From contig NC_063160.1 in NCBI RefSeq assembly GCF_020921035.1, positions 23,531,095 to 23,595,094 of the forward strand: 64,000 nt of DNA, written 5' to 3'. Of this stretch, positions 1 through 11,368 are shown piece after piece. The translations under genes and the position numbers were made by a program. The notes beneath the pieces are model-generated. The model was not told the origin of the DNA. It saw only the letters and a program-made list of their open reading frames with translations, and did not search any database. Each line of letters opens with the position of its first letter. Within the stretch, counting starts at the first letter, position 1. Origin of the DNA: Rhodamnia argentea. Lineage: Eukaryota; Streptophyta; Magnoliopsida; Myrtales; Myrtaceae.

Positions 1-1090
1 AATTTGCAGCTGGAGCCAAGAAGTTTCGCAGAAGCCGGCTTCCGAGGCCCAAGGACTTCTCAAAGGCGCTCTACGTGTTCGACATTGGACAAAATGATTT
101 GGCTGCCGGGTTCCGAAAGAGAACTAACAAGAAACTCAACACTTTTGTCAATCAGTTGGCTACTGCAGTCCAAGTAAGAAGCCAAGAAAGCTAAATAGTC
201 ATATGACAACTTCCAACGTTAATTCATGTTCTTACTCTATTCTCATCTGATGTATGCTTTGGCCTTGGACATATAATGACATCATCTGTATCAGCAAGGC
301 GCAAGAACTTTCCGGATACACAACACCGGCCCCATCGGTTGCTTGCCAATAACACTGCACTTCGTCCACAATCCGATGCCAGGGTACCTCGATGAGATCG
401 GGTGCGTGAAGGATCAGAACGAAATGGCCTCGAAGTTCAATCGACAACTAAAAGAATGAGTGAAGCAACTAAGGGATGAACTGCCGGAAGCTGTACTGAC
501 TTATGTGGACGTCTACGACGGCAAAATACGGCCTCATTGCCGACTCCTCGAGAGAAGGTAAATCATCTTGGAGAACCTTGAACAGACGGAACGTCGCCGA
601 ATTTTGGTTTTTAGAGAAAGAGTGTCCTATGTCCTCGTTAAAAGGTTTCGACCAATCCTTGTGAACCTAATTCGGACATACGAAGTTTGCAAGCCGAATC
701 CTCCGACTTCCTGGTTCAAAGCAGAAATGACCGTTAAAACGCTCTGATGTAGCTTCACTTCCATGAACTTTGATCCAAAATTATTCCGCGTGAACAAGAA
801 TCAGGAAAGCTCAAATTCAGTTTTTCTCAACAGGATTTGAGAAAGCAGGGAAGATGTCCTGTGGATACGAACGGGAGGACAAGCATGTCTGGTGTGGGCA
901 AAAGGCAAAGCATAAACGGGAGCGAGGTGCTCGCAGACTCCGGCGAGGACCCTTCCATTTTTCGTCGGTTGGCACGGCATACATTAAATTGCACCGATGC
1001 GGCAGCAAATAACTGGATATCCGAGCACATCCTCGGCGACTCGCCATCCGACCGGGGCCGAAAGTCCCGATCACGCACCGGCCTGTTATA
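1..1090 (+). pseudogene. 3' part of a GDSL esterase/lipase gene, decayed tandem copy
   Basis: This is the 3' portion of a GDSL esterase gene; the 5' part lies outside the window. Three exon remnants match exons 3-5 of the intact gene at 3609-5670. The first (to about 172) reads FSKALYVFDIGQNDLAAGF, with block III GQND, and ends at a GT donor. The second (about 296-555) reads through HNTGPIGCLP and GYLDEIGCVKDQNEMA. The third (about 833-1090) keeps INGSEVLADSGEDPSIF and AAANNWISEHIL. Breaks are clear: an in-frame TGA after RQLKE at 457-459, an extra base near 520 (GGCAAAATACGG where the family has GCAAAATACGG), and frame changes in the last exon that remove the DGVHY catalytic motif. Intron positions match the intact copy, so it arose by DNA duplication and not by retrocopying. 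Confidence 0.88.
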
Positions 1091-3390
1091 GACTTTTGGC
1101 TTTGTCATCACATTATTTTGCTTCAATTTAATCCGTGACAGTGTGACGCAGAATAAGAAAGGATCAGTAACACAAACATCGTACATGTGATCTTCCTCTC
1201 CATGATGTCAACATTACACAGAAAGAAACAAGTCCCGGGTCCAAGGGACACTGTGGACATTCTCGGGTGCACGTGAGTCCGGTGCATCTCAATTGAATTC
1301 TCGCGCGTGAACCCATTAAATTCCTCGATTCGGATACTCGACAACCCGCACTGGAATGACCTAGCAAAGGTCCAAAATCAAGACCAATGTGTCCGCTGAA
1401 ACACGTGCCGCGCACGAGAGATTTCGGAATTTTAGTTTTCGATGTGATCCGGAAGTTCACGAAACCAATGCTTCTCGACCGTTTTATGCAAGTGGGCCCC
1501 ACGTGGGAACAGATGAGATCGATTGGATTTATGTGCCCTCGCGAATGTTGTCGGACATATGAAAATGACAGACCTCGAATGCTTACCAAAAAAAGTCTTA
1601 AATTATTACCAATTTAATTTGATTAAAAAAAGCTGACATGGACAGCCGGCCCCGTTCGAGGCGCTAACGCAAACAAATTTTACATATTTTAAATTTTTTT
1701 CTAAAGCTTCTTTTATTTTATTTTTCTTTGTTTTTAGTTTACAACTTTGGGCCGACCATCGAAAGCCACAACTAAGGGCGTTAGGCCCTTGCCCATATCC
1801 ATACATTTGCCGGCCAACGGGTGAGGGTCGTGGCCCTCTCCTGAATCTAGGAGGGCCAGATAACTCGCGGGCCCATAGTTGAAAAAAGAAACAAAAAAAG
1901 AAAGTAATAAAAATTTTATAAAGAAATTTTAAAAAATTATTCATGTCGGTGTTGGCTGTGCCACGTTTGGGATTTAAAATTTTTTAAACTCCAAAAAAAA
2001 TTTCGCCCACATTTTTTCTTTCTCTTTCAACAAATGACGTGGTTCAAATCAAGCCGTCCATTTTCATTTGGACGATCAAATTTGAGAAATGCCACGCATG
2101 TCACAGAAACCCTAATGTTAAGTAATCCAAATCCCGTGAGACCCATGTGGAAAATGATTGAGATCAATTGGACTCATGTGCACACTCGCAAGTGAATATT
2201 GTTGCGCGTATGAAAATAACAAGACCTAGAATACTTCCCATACCCTAAAATGAAGAAAAGTATCTACAAAGTCCTAAATTATTGTATTTGTGTCCATTTA
2301 GTCATAAACCTTTCAGTTATGCCGGTTGAGTCATAAATCTTTAAATAATTTGTCAATTTAGGTTGTGCGGCCAATTTTGGCTAGAAATCGCCAACATGGA
2401 CGCCAACCGTCACGCTTGACATGACCATCGCCGACGCGGATTCTATTATTTCTTTAGTTTTATCTAGAAACTTTTACTAGCCGACATGGATGCCAACCGC
2501 CATACATGACACGATTGACGTCAACGCGGATTCTACTATTTTTTTAGTTTTGTCTAGAAAATTCCATTCTTTTCTTATCTTTTCTTCTTTTTTTTACAAC
2601 TCTGGTTTGGTGAGGTAGTCAATCGATCACCGCCAACCACAGGCGAGGCATGTTTATGGGTTTTGGCGTGATTCTTTTGGAATGACTCCCGTTGACGTTC
2701 ACGTTAGCGATTTCCAGTCAAAACCGATCAAATATACTACATTGGCAAATTGTTGAAAATTTTATAATTCAATTGACACGATTAAAAGGTTTATAAATGA
2801 ATTTGATATAAGTACAATAGGTTTAGTATTAATTTTTTTGTATACTTTTCCATTTGATTTCCAATCAGTAAATTGAAGTTGCCTTTTCCTTATTACCTTT
2901 TGGTTCACAGGATGATTATCTTTTTGAGTATAGAGTCACATTTTTTGGGACTTCACATGCGTCCTGGACCCTGGTTCTTTGCTAATTTTTACGCAGAGAA
3001 CCGAGCATCCTTTCAACAACAAAAGCATGTCACGCGATGGCCTGATGACAACAAGATTTGCTTCTTATCACCGTATATCCTAAGCAAGATTAATTCTGCT
3101 CCAAACATTCGTTACGCTTCCCGAAGATAAACGGTCGGATCGAACAGCAAATGCGAGACGTGGAAGGGTGATCCGCACAGCGCACTTTTAAACGGTGAAA
3201 TCATGGATTTTGGCCCAAAAATGAATCGAAACATAGGATTTGCCAAGATCTCTTCCTCAGCCCATTTGATTTTTGGCAATGGGATTTGATTTAGGAAAGT
3301 GACGATGTCTCTCTTTTCCAGGCGGTCCTTGTAGAAGTGAATGGCATCCAGACAGGAGACAGACAGCCAGCCAGCCAAAGGCCAGAACGA
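1091..3390. other. Spacer between GDSL copies: repeats, no gene
   Basis: No supported gene. A diverged direct repeat of about 100 bases occurs at about 1492-1590 and 2136-2242; both copies carry a GATTGGA..CATGTG-like core and end with AC(A)AGACCT.GAAT. Between them, about 1615-1990 looks like a degraded AT-rich foldback with a GC-rich centre. A better preserved inverted-repeat element follows at 2252-2851. The last part before 3390 is the upstream region of the intact GDSL gene. Confidence 0.6.
2252..2851. mobile_element. Foldback MITE, same type as 13560 and 18591
   Basis: The left end GAAAAGTATCTACAAAGTCC and the reverse complement of the right end (GGAAAAGTATACAAAAAAAT) are related inverted ends. 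Inside are stretches of the kind CATAAACCTTT and GGCCAATTTTGGCTAGAAAT, with CATGACACGAT-type sequence around a short centre, as in the elements at 13560 and 18591. It has no coding capacity. I did not find a clear target duplication, so the limits are approximate. Confidence 0.6.
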
Positions 3391-3412
3391 TCTCTCTCTC
3401 TCTCTCTCTCTC
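3391..3412 (+). repeat. (TC)11 microsatellite in the GDSL promoter region
   Basis: Eleven perfect TC units about 135 bases upstream of the TATA box of the GDSL gene. Such CT tracts are common in plant core promoters and leaders. No specific role can be read from the sequence. Confidence 0.9.
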
Positions 3413-3547
3413 CCTCTCCGTCAATGGCTGCCCCCATAATTGCTCTGTTTGTCCACATGTGCACGAGGATAGAATTACCCAAAAGGCAAAAGTGGCCGAG
3501 CTGATGAAAGACGTGAGCACAGTGTTCCCACACCCACTTACTTTTCG

Positions 3548-3555
3548 TATATAAA
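3548..3555 (+). promoter_or_regulatory. TATA box of the GDSL esterase gene
   Basis: TATATAAA lies 53 bases before the ATG at 3609. With the usual 25-35 base distance, transcription would start near 3580-3590 and give a short leader of 20-30 bases. Confidence 0.6.
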
Positions 3556-3608
3556 TCACACAAATCGGCAACCATTGCACTGGGAATTTAGCCGACGCGT
3601 TCCTGTTA

Positions 3609-5670
3609 ATGGGGTTCTGGGGAGTTCTTGTTACTGGGCTTGTGATAGCTTCGGCTTGTTCTTGTTCTTCATGGGTACTGAGAGTACAGGCCGATGATGC
3701 ATTACCCGCCTGTGATTTCCCGGCAATCTACAACTTCGGCGACTCCAACTCCGACACTGGCGGCATCTCCGCCGCCTTCGACCCCATCCCCCCGCCGTAC
3801 GGCACCGCCTACTTCCACAAGCCTGCCGGCCGAGACTGTGATGGCCGTCTCATCATAGACTTCATTGGTAAGTTTTTTTATGTGTTCCCTGTTAACGTTT
3901 AGTTAGATAGAGTGATTTGTTTTGGATCTTTTATCCTACCTTATGTGATCTTGTTTTGGGTCCTGAAGTTCTCTCGTTGCTCAACAGATGAATGCTAAAA
4001 GCAGAGCAGATTTGAGCTAAATTTGTGTTTTTTTCCTTGTTTTCTGTTTCGTGTTCTTTGGCAGCTGAGAAGCTGAAACTACCATATTTGAGTGCCTACC
4101 TGAACTCTCTAGGAACAAATTACAGGCACGGTGCGAATTTCGCAACTGGTGGATCAACCATTAGGAGGCAAAATGAGACCATATTTGAGTATGGAATCAG
4201 CCCATTCTCACTTGATATGCAGATCGTGCAATACAATCAGTTCATGCGACGGACCGCCGAACTATACAGCCAAGGTGATAAGGCCAAAATCTCCTAATTA
4301 AGTAGACATGATCTATCTGATCTCTTATAGCTATTCATATCTTGAATGATTATTTTGTTGATGTAATTGACCAGCCACGGATTCCTCGGAGAAAAGCAAA
4401 TTGCCAGTGCAGGAGGAATTTGCAAAGGCGTTATACACATTCGATATTGGGCAAAATGATCTCTCTGTTGGGTTCAGGAAGCTGAGCTCTGATCAGCTCA
4501 AAGCGGCAATGCCGGATATAGTGGACAAGTTAGCTTCAGCTGTTCAAGTAATTTGAATTCTGATACTGGTTTAGTGAAGATATCAAATATTACCGATAAA
4601 TATTGCGGGTTTTGATGATTTTGGGTCTTTCTAACCTTTCTTCAGAATATATACCAACATGGGGGGAGGTCATTTTGGATTCACAATACTGGGCCAATTG
4701 GGTGCTTGCCGGTGAACTTTTTCTACAATCACAATCCGCCACCTGGGTATTTGGATGATCACGGTTGTGTGAAGACTCAGAATGAAATGGCCGTCGAGTT
4801 CAATAGGCAGCTCAAAGAAAGGGTGGTCAAGCTGAGGCAGGAGCTCCCTACGGCTGCCATTACTTATGTCGATGTTTATGCTGCAAAGTTCGGGCTCATC
4901 GGCAATTATAAGAGCGAAGGTAAAGTTCGGATCTCTGCACTCTATATACTGTGGCTAGCTCAGTATGCTAGTGGAGTCTTCAGAGGAAATTTTATGCCCT
5001 CTCTTGTACTTAAAACAATTTGGCCGAGCACATTCTACAGTGCAAATTTGCTTAAATTACGATGTGCGTCGTCTTCCCACAATTATGATCAGCCAGTACC
5101 ACTCACAGTTGCAACATGTTCACTTACCTGACATTATTTATTCCTTATGAATACATGCATGAATCCATGAAGCAAGAGTTTATATGCGATATATGGACGG
5201 TCATTGACGAATGGTTCGACTGATGGTGTGGATGGTGAAAGATAACTGATGTTGCTGTCTTGGCTTGCAAAAAAAATGGATGGTGCAAGATAACTGATGT
5301 TGCGCACTGTCTTGGCTTACACTAAACTGGCTTTATGGTGCTTGCTATTTTGAGATCACATTGGCGGCTCTTATGAGACCCATCTCCTAGTTTTGGCTTC
5401 ATTCTTTGTCTTCCGTTTACAGGATTTGTCGACCCCTTCAAGGTTTGCTGTGGATATCACGAGAATTACGACCATATCTGGTGCGGAAATAGAGGGATTG
5501 TCAACGGCACTGAGGTGTTCGGTGATTCTTGCAAGGATCCCGCTACTTCTATCAGCTGGGACGGGGTCCATTATTCAGAGGCCACAAACCACTGGGTCGC
5601 CAATCGCATACTCAATGGTTCGCTGTCTGATCCACCGATTCCAATCACTCAAGCATGTCACAGGCATTAG
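3609..5670 (+). CDS. GDSL esterase/lipase, secreted (alpha-fucosidase-like clade), 5 exons
   Basis: Secreted SGNH/GDSL hydrolase of 387 residues, probably an esterase acting on acylated wall polymers or lipids; the physiological substrate is unknown. Coding exons: 3609-3867, 4065-4274, 4375-4547, 4646-4919 and 5423-5670, all with GT-AG introns and compatible phases. A hydrophobic signal peptide covers roughly residues 1-27. Block I FGDSNSDTGG gives nucleophile Ser46. Block III is GQND. The last exon has SWDGVHYSEA, with Asp352 and His355 of the triad. All key residues are present and the length is normal for the family. It resembles Arabidopsis At5g14450/At3g26430 (from memory). A partial, broken copy lies upstream in the same orientation. 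A TATA box precedes the start. Confidence 0.95.
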
Positions 5671-6590
5671 AGTGCACGTGAGTGTGCAAGGCGCGCAGCA
5701 CAGTGATTATGGCAATAAGAGTCGAGAAGCTTCAGGAGTAATGTCAGCTTACAATTTAACTATATCACTAGTACCATGCCGAAATGTTTCGAGAAGTTGA
5801 GATGCCCCATCTCATCTTAATCAGACTATCCAAGGGCATTTAAAGCAGTCAAATTGTGACAAGCATAGATATAATGTATCAAGATTTATCTTCTTTACTC
5901 TTTAGTGTGATCACTGCAAATCCATTGGTGCTTATTCTTCAGATAAACTGCATGCTGGACACGAGCTGCGGAACTTATCAGAGTCACAACATGAGATTTT
6001 CTGCTTCACTGTGAAAGCAGAGGGTGGTGGCTGAAAAAAAACTGAGTAAAAGAGGTGATGACGAGAGTTGCCTCTTGGTCCGGTTTTGCTGATGTGAGCT
6101 CTAGCAAGTAGCAACTGAAAGTGTCACAGAACTAAGATCGATCAGAATGATGTTATGAATCCGCTTCTCCATCCTACCAAACGACGGTGCTCAAGCTTCA
6201 TAACTACGGTTTGCACCGGTTTCACGACGGAAACACTGATAAAATGCCCCGCGGGTAAAGTAAAATTCCATCATCTGGTGAAACACTCGGTTAGACGCGA
6301 TCTATCATGAACACTGAAACATGGATAACGAAGCATCCGCATGATCCGACTGCTGTACCTGCACTTGTCCTTGTGCTTTCGCTACCTCCTGAAGTCGGCC
6401 GAGCCTATCGAGGACGGTGCTTTTGGAAATAGTATGTTGTTTAAACAAGCGTTAGAAGTCCCAGGTTTTTCACTTGCAATTTTGTCGAGGTACAGAATGA
6501 CGTAGTTGGATCGAATTGATACATAAGGTGAAAGCAAGAAGGGACTTAATGACCCTGAATGATCATAACGACCTTGAAAGTAGTAGGGCC
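5671..6590. other. 3' flank of the GDSL gene
   Basis: No gene recognised. Open frames here are short and lack family signatures. It probably holds the 3' untranslated region and poly(A) signals of the GDSL gene in its first few hundred bases. Confidence 0.5.
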
Positions 6591-6773
6591 TAGACGTGGC
6601 CGGTTCCGGTTCCGGGCCGGTTCCGGTTCGAATCTGTCGGTTCCTAGGCCCAATGGTTCTTTTTCCCCGGGACTCCTCCCTTTTTAAAAAAAAAAAGAAA
6701 AAAAGAAGGGTTGGAACCGTGGGCCCGGTCAACGGGCCGGTTTTGGGCCCACGGTTCCATTTGGCCATGTCTA
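6591..6773. mobile_element. Short hAT-type MITE (183 bp)
   Basis: The ends TAGACGTGGCC and GGCCATGTCTA are imperfect inverted repeats. They are flanked by 8-base direct repeats, GTAGGGCC (6583-6590) and GTGGGGCC (6774-6781), with one difference. An 8-base duplication and TAGNNRTG ends are typical of the hAT superfamily. The interior is a GGTTCCGG-rich tract. There is no coding capacity. A longer relative with the same style of ends is at 47541-48267. Confidence 0.78.
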
Positions 6774-6809
6774 GTGGGGCCTCTCGCTATGTTGTTGGTA
6801 TTGTCGTCT

Positions 6810-7752
6810 AGTGTTTTATGAGCCGTGAACTTCGGTCAAATATGCAATGTGGTCTCTAAATTATTGATAAATGTTTAGTACTAGTCCTTTCATACAAATC
6901 GGACGTCATAGGCCCGTTAGGTTTAGTGTCCGGCCAATGAACTTTGAGATAATGCAAATACCTTTGGGCTAAAGGTTTTTTTCAAAATGCAGGTAGTGTT
7001 TAGTAAAATATATTTTAAAAACATATTTGGAAAGCAACTTTGACGTAAATGTTGTTTGGTGAAAAATGAACTTTGTAAAGTATTTTTACCTTTTGGAAAA
7101 AAGCGGCGGCGACGGGTGGACGATATGGGGTAGCCGGTGGACGGCGGGGTTCGACGGGCGGGTGGTGGTGAGTAGCGGCAAGCGGTGGTTGGGCGACGGG
7201 CGGGTGGCAACAAGCGAAGGTGACAAAGTTAAAATAAAATAAAAATAGTTATATTTCGCAAAAGTCCTTTAGCCCACAATAGTTGTATCTCCCCAAAGTG
7301 AGTCAAAAAATGAACCAAACACTATTTACATTTGGCTAAGGGACTTTAGAGCCCCAATGCTCTTTTTCAATGCTGAATCAAACCAGGCCAACATATTCAT
7401 CTTTGTATTCATATAATTTTGAAAAGGAAAAAAAATCATGGAGATATCATGTCCATCGTTATTTGGTGACGTCGATTATTATATTGTTATTCGAGATAAA
7501 TATCTAATTTAGATAATCCACATGCATTTTTTTTTTATGTTCACTATGCAAACTTCACATAATAGAAGTCCCGTTAGCATATATTATCAATTTGAATTAA
7601 CATAAGGATAACATAGAATATTTTCGAATAATTTAGGAGCTAAATTGAACTTTTACTAATAATCTAAGGATCATGTTGAACAAACTAAAAGTCTAGTGAT
7701 GACATTACACATTAAACCAAAATTTAAATACTATTTCTATCATTTTCCCTAG
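6810..7752. mobile_element. MITE with long inverted ends, apparently carrying a second nested element
   Basis: The left end (GGTCAAATATGCAATGTGGT) pairs with the inverted right end (GGTTTAATGTGTAATGTCAT). Both contain the motif of the CAATGTGGTCTCTAAA type that is repeated in the element at 45870-46240. The arms are interrupted by a block at about 6911-7389 with its own loosely inverted ends (GGCCYG...) and a GC-rich core (GCGGCGGCGACGGGTGG), which suggests a later insertion. Limits are approximate and no clear target duplications were found. Confidence 0.5.
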
Positions 7753-7844
7753 AGTTTTTAAAGTTCACAACTACCATTCACCTTTGGCATTTGAGAACGC
7801 TATTAGATGACTCGGATTGCCATAAAAGCCTTATTTGAATGGAT

Positions 7845-7862
7845 CTATCTATCTATCTATCT
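7845..7862 (+). repeat. (ATCT)n microsatellite
   Basis: Short ATCT tetranucleotide run in intergenic DNA upstream of the DUF707 gene. Confidence 0.85.
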
Positions 7863-8281
7863 GCAAAATTTCCTAAACTCATAATAAATGAAGGGTTTTG
7901 AGGATTTTTTGTACAAAAAATAAGGGTTTGAGGATTTTGATTTCAATTTTGAAACGTGGCTACTTATAACGTGTTTAGCCCGGCAAAATTAAGAAGTTTG
8001 AATAACATTGTTTCTAGATCTAGTTCTAGTTCTAGTTCTCCTCTTTGCCTCCCTCTTCATTTTAGATGGTCCCGGTAATATTAAGAAGTTTGAATAACAT
8101 TGCATCGAATTATGAAATTTTGAATTTCAACGGCCTTAATAGTTGAATTCGAGTTTTCAAGATATTCGAATCGAACCGAAAGATTGACACTTCTACTGAC
8201 AGGCCTTGGTCCTTGGTCGCTGTTCCAAAAAGCTTCCTTTAACTCCTCAGCCTAAAATGCAAACGGTACCCTCCAAAAGCC

Positions 8282-10252
8282 CAATCGAGAATCCGAGTAG
8301 AAAGGGAACGTCTTTTTGAGAGAAACGTTTTGAATTCCACCCCAATCGCCCGCAAGAAGGCCAGAGTCCGTCGCATCAATCATCGCGAGGCGTCCGATTT
8401 CCGCCTATCCCAGCCGAGGGACCCACCCCAAGCGGTGGAACTATCAATCCGGCCCCAACAGCATCGCCAATTGGAGAGTTCGTGTCTCGTTCCCTGGAGA
8501 TTCACGAGAGAAACGACGCGGACCCTTTTCTTCGTTCGATCCAACGTTGTCGATTTCGCAGCGCCTGCCTCGCCTTGCCTTCGACTTTTTTGGGAAGGTC
8601 AGTGGACGAATTGATTGCCCGAAGAAAGACCTTCTCGGACCAGTTGAAGACCACGTTCGGGCGAGATTCAATTCATTAAAAAAGCTCGGGGGTTGTACTT
8701 CTTCTGGGTTGATCCAAGGTCGTTCATTTATGGAACGTTGTTTTACTTTCTCTATTTTGGGTGAATTTGTTTGCGATTTGAGTTCGTTTTCGTGATTCAT
8801 TCAGGTGGGTTGGTGAATCAGTCATCAATTTCGGGTATGGGTTTTGCGCACGGGATTTTAGCTTTGACGTATGAATAGAGAGACGGATTGAGCTCGTTCC
8901 TTCTTCTCCTTCTTAGTTCTCTTCGCGAGTACCGACGTGGGTTTAGCTCGATTGCTACTAGTTTTGCTTGTTTGAGACGTTCAATCAATCTTTTGATCTG
9001 ATAATTCGTTGGTGGAGAGTGTAGAAAGCATTTGATGAACACAGTGTTCCGTTTTGAGTAAGATCAGTTGAGGGGACTTTGTTGAGCCTGGTCAGCTCTT
9101 TCGTAGCTTCAGTTGTTATGTTTTTAGAATGTTTTGGCTGCGTATTTCAATGGGTTTCTTCTGTTCATCTTAAGAGAGAAGATATCTGTGGCGAGTGTGA
9201 CATTGGTGGTTCTTTTGTGGATTGTTCTACATTTTCTGGGTTCTAGCTGAAAGAACACATTCATGGGAAGAGCTTGTGCAAAATGAAGAAAAGGGGCTTT
9301 GGGCAGATTTCCACTTGAGCTGGTGTTTAGTTTCCATTTGCAATCCCTTCACGTTATCATCGTACAATGGTTTACCAGTTTGAAATTCTTGATATCAATC
9401 TATTACTCACAGCTGGAATTTCCCATTATCATCTTTAGCTGAAATCATGTGACGTGTGACACGATGGAATTTCACTGCTACAAATGAGAGATTTTTCAGA
9501 AGACTCAGTGTTTATCACAATGGAATTTCACTGTCGCGACTGATGTATTTTTCTTATCTGCATTGTCAGTTGAGTGTATTTCAAAGTGCAAGTAGCTAAG
9601 TGAGTTTGTGTTCATTGCTTACAAGATGGTGCACAGTTATTTGGCTGCTATAGCTGTTAGATAGATGATTTCTCAGTTCCAATGTGCTTCTTTCTTTAAC
9701 TCTGTTTTTGCTTGACTTGAAATGCCCTTTATTTTTGTTGCTGAAGCTCCTAGCTCTTTTCTAAAATCTTTCTGTTGATTGGAAATCTGTTGGTAAATTA
9801 TAATCAGTGATCCAGTCCACATTCGATGCTTTGAAGGTTGTTAAAGAAATGTTTGCTACTAGAGTAGTATGGCATTAGCTGTCCAAATCATCCTCATTCT
9901 ATCAGTTCAACACTCATTTTGTTGTTTTATGCAATAACTAGCTTTCAATAATTAAGGCATGTCAAGTTCAAGAATAGCAATATTGAGCCAGCTGTTAACA
10001 TAATATACGTTGCCCCTGCTTGAAATTTTTGTTCAGGATGAGTCTACGGTCTGCACGTTTTGTGTCTAATTTGCACTCTTGTCCAAAACCTTCAATGTTT
10101 CTGTCATGATTTCAGGGTCTCTTCTGGCCATGAGGGTGGGCATATATTCTGGAAGCGAGACAATTGGAACTTGATGAATTTTTGGTTAGCTGTTGCTATT
10201 CTTTTTGCAACTTCTAGCTCTGTGACTTGTGTTTGTGCGGGTTGACTTCAAA
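8282..10252 (+). promoter_or_regulatory. Promoter and intron-containing 5' leader of the DUF707 gene (inferred)
   Basis: The start codon at 10253 sits in a coding exon of only 20 nt. The nearly 2 kb before it have the texture of a 5' leader: a GC-rich, purine/pyrimidine-mixed start (8290-8720), then a T-rich intron-like stretch. Family members often have an intron in the leader. The first transcribed base and leader splice sites cannot be fixed by eye. Several upstream ATGs with short frames exist (for example 8330), so upstream-ORF control is possible if that part is transcribed. Confidence 0.45.
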
Positions 10253-11315
10253 ATGGGAACCCCCATACGCATGTAATTTTCTTTGCTAGACGATGCTCTT
10301 GAAGTTTCATTTGGAGTTCACGATTTCGCGGTCTCTGATTACAGTAAAGCACCAAATCTTATTTATCTATAAAATGTGCAGTGGAAATATAAGAAAGCCG
10401 AACGAAACAATGAGGCTTCTGGTTACAACTTTCATAGGAGTTGTTTTTGGCTTCTTCCTTGGTGTTTCCTTTCCAACACTCTCATTGACCAAGGTACAAA
10501 ATTGTTACCCTCTGTACTGTCAACTTTTTCTCTCTTTCCATTGTTTTTTATTGGATATTCAGCTTCTTCCTTTATTTCCTTTGTATGGCACAACTCATGG
10601 TTGCATATTTAAATTGTTAGTTAAATCTCCCGTCAGCACTTTTTCCTTCAATTGATTTCACATATATCGAGGACAAATACTCGGGCCTTTCAACTCAGGC
10701 GCTTTTGAATGCCTGGTCTTCTTTGAAGGGAAATGGAGGGAGTTCAACTCCAATTCTAGAATTTAATAGCTCGAAGGTATATCTATCCTTCTCATGTCAG
10801 CCCTAACTTGCTATGATCTGGTATTCCTCGATATGTATTGTAATTGCAGTGTTCTCTCTATTTTTTTTATTTCACAAAGAAATGAGCAACTCTCGAACTC
10901 CTGTTAGAATAATCTCATTTTGCTGAGTCACTATTCCTACTGTAGATTTGGGTTCCAACAAACCCTCATGGTGCTGAAAGACTCCCTCCAGGGATCATTG
11001 CTACTGAGTCGGACTTATATCTACGCAGACTATGGGGTCTACCCAGTGAGGTCTGTATCTTTTACCATGAAACACCATGGGTGCCCAGGATGCATGCATT
11101 TGCACTCTATAATCCTGATGCCTGCTCAATCATTCTGGAGTTCCAACTTAAGAAGATGCATGGAGAATTTTGTTGTCAAGCACTGACATTATGTAGATAA
11201 ATAGTGAGAAAAGACTTTTCAAGTTGGATGCAGGACTTAATGACCAAACCAAAGTATCTTGTGACCTTTACCGTTGGCTATGAACAGAGGAAAAACATTG
11301 ATGCAGCAGTTAAGA

Positions 11316-11368
<53 letters not shown>

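Noticed and set aside
232-447. Minus-strand open frame opposite the GDSL pseudogene
   Set aside because: It is the antisense shadow of the conserved GPIGCLP exon and has no features of its own.
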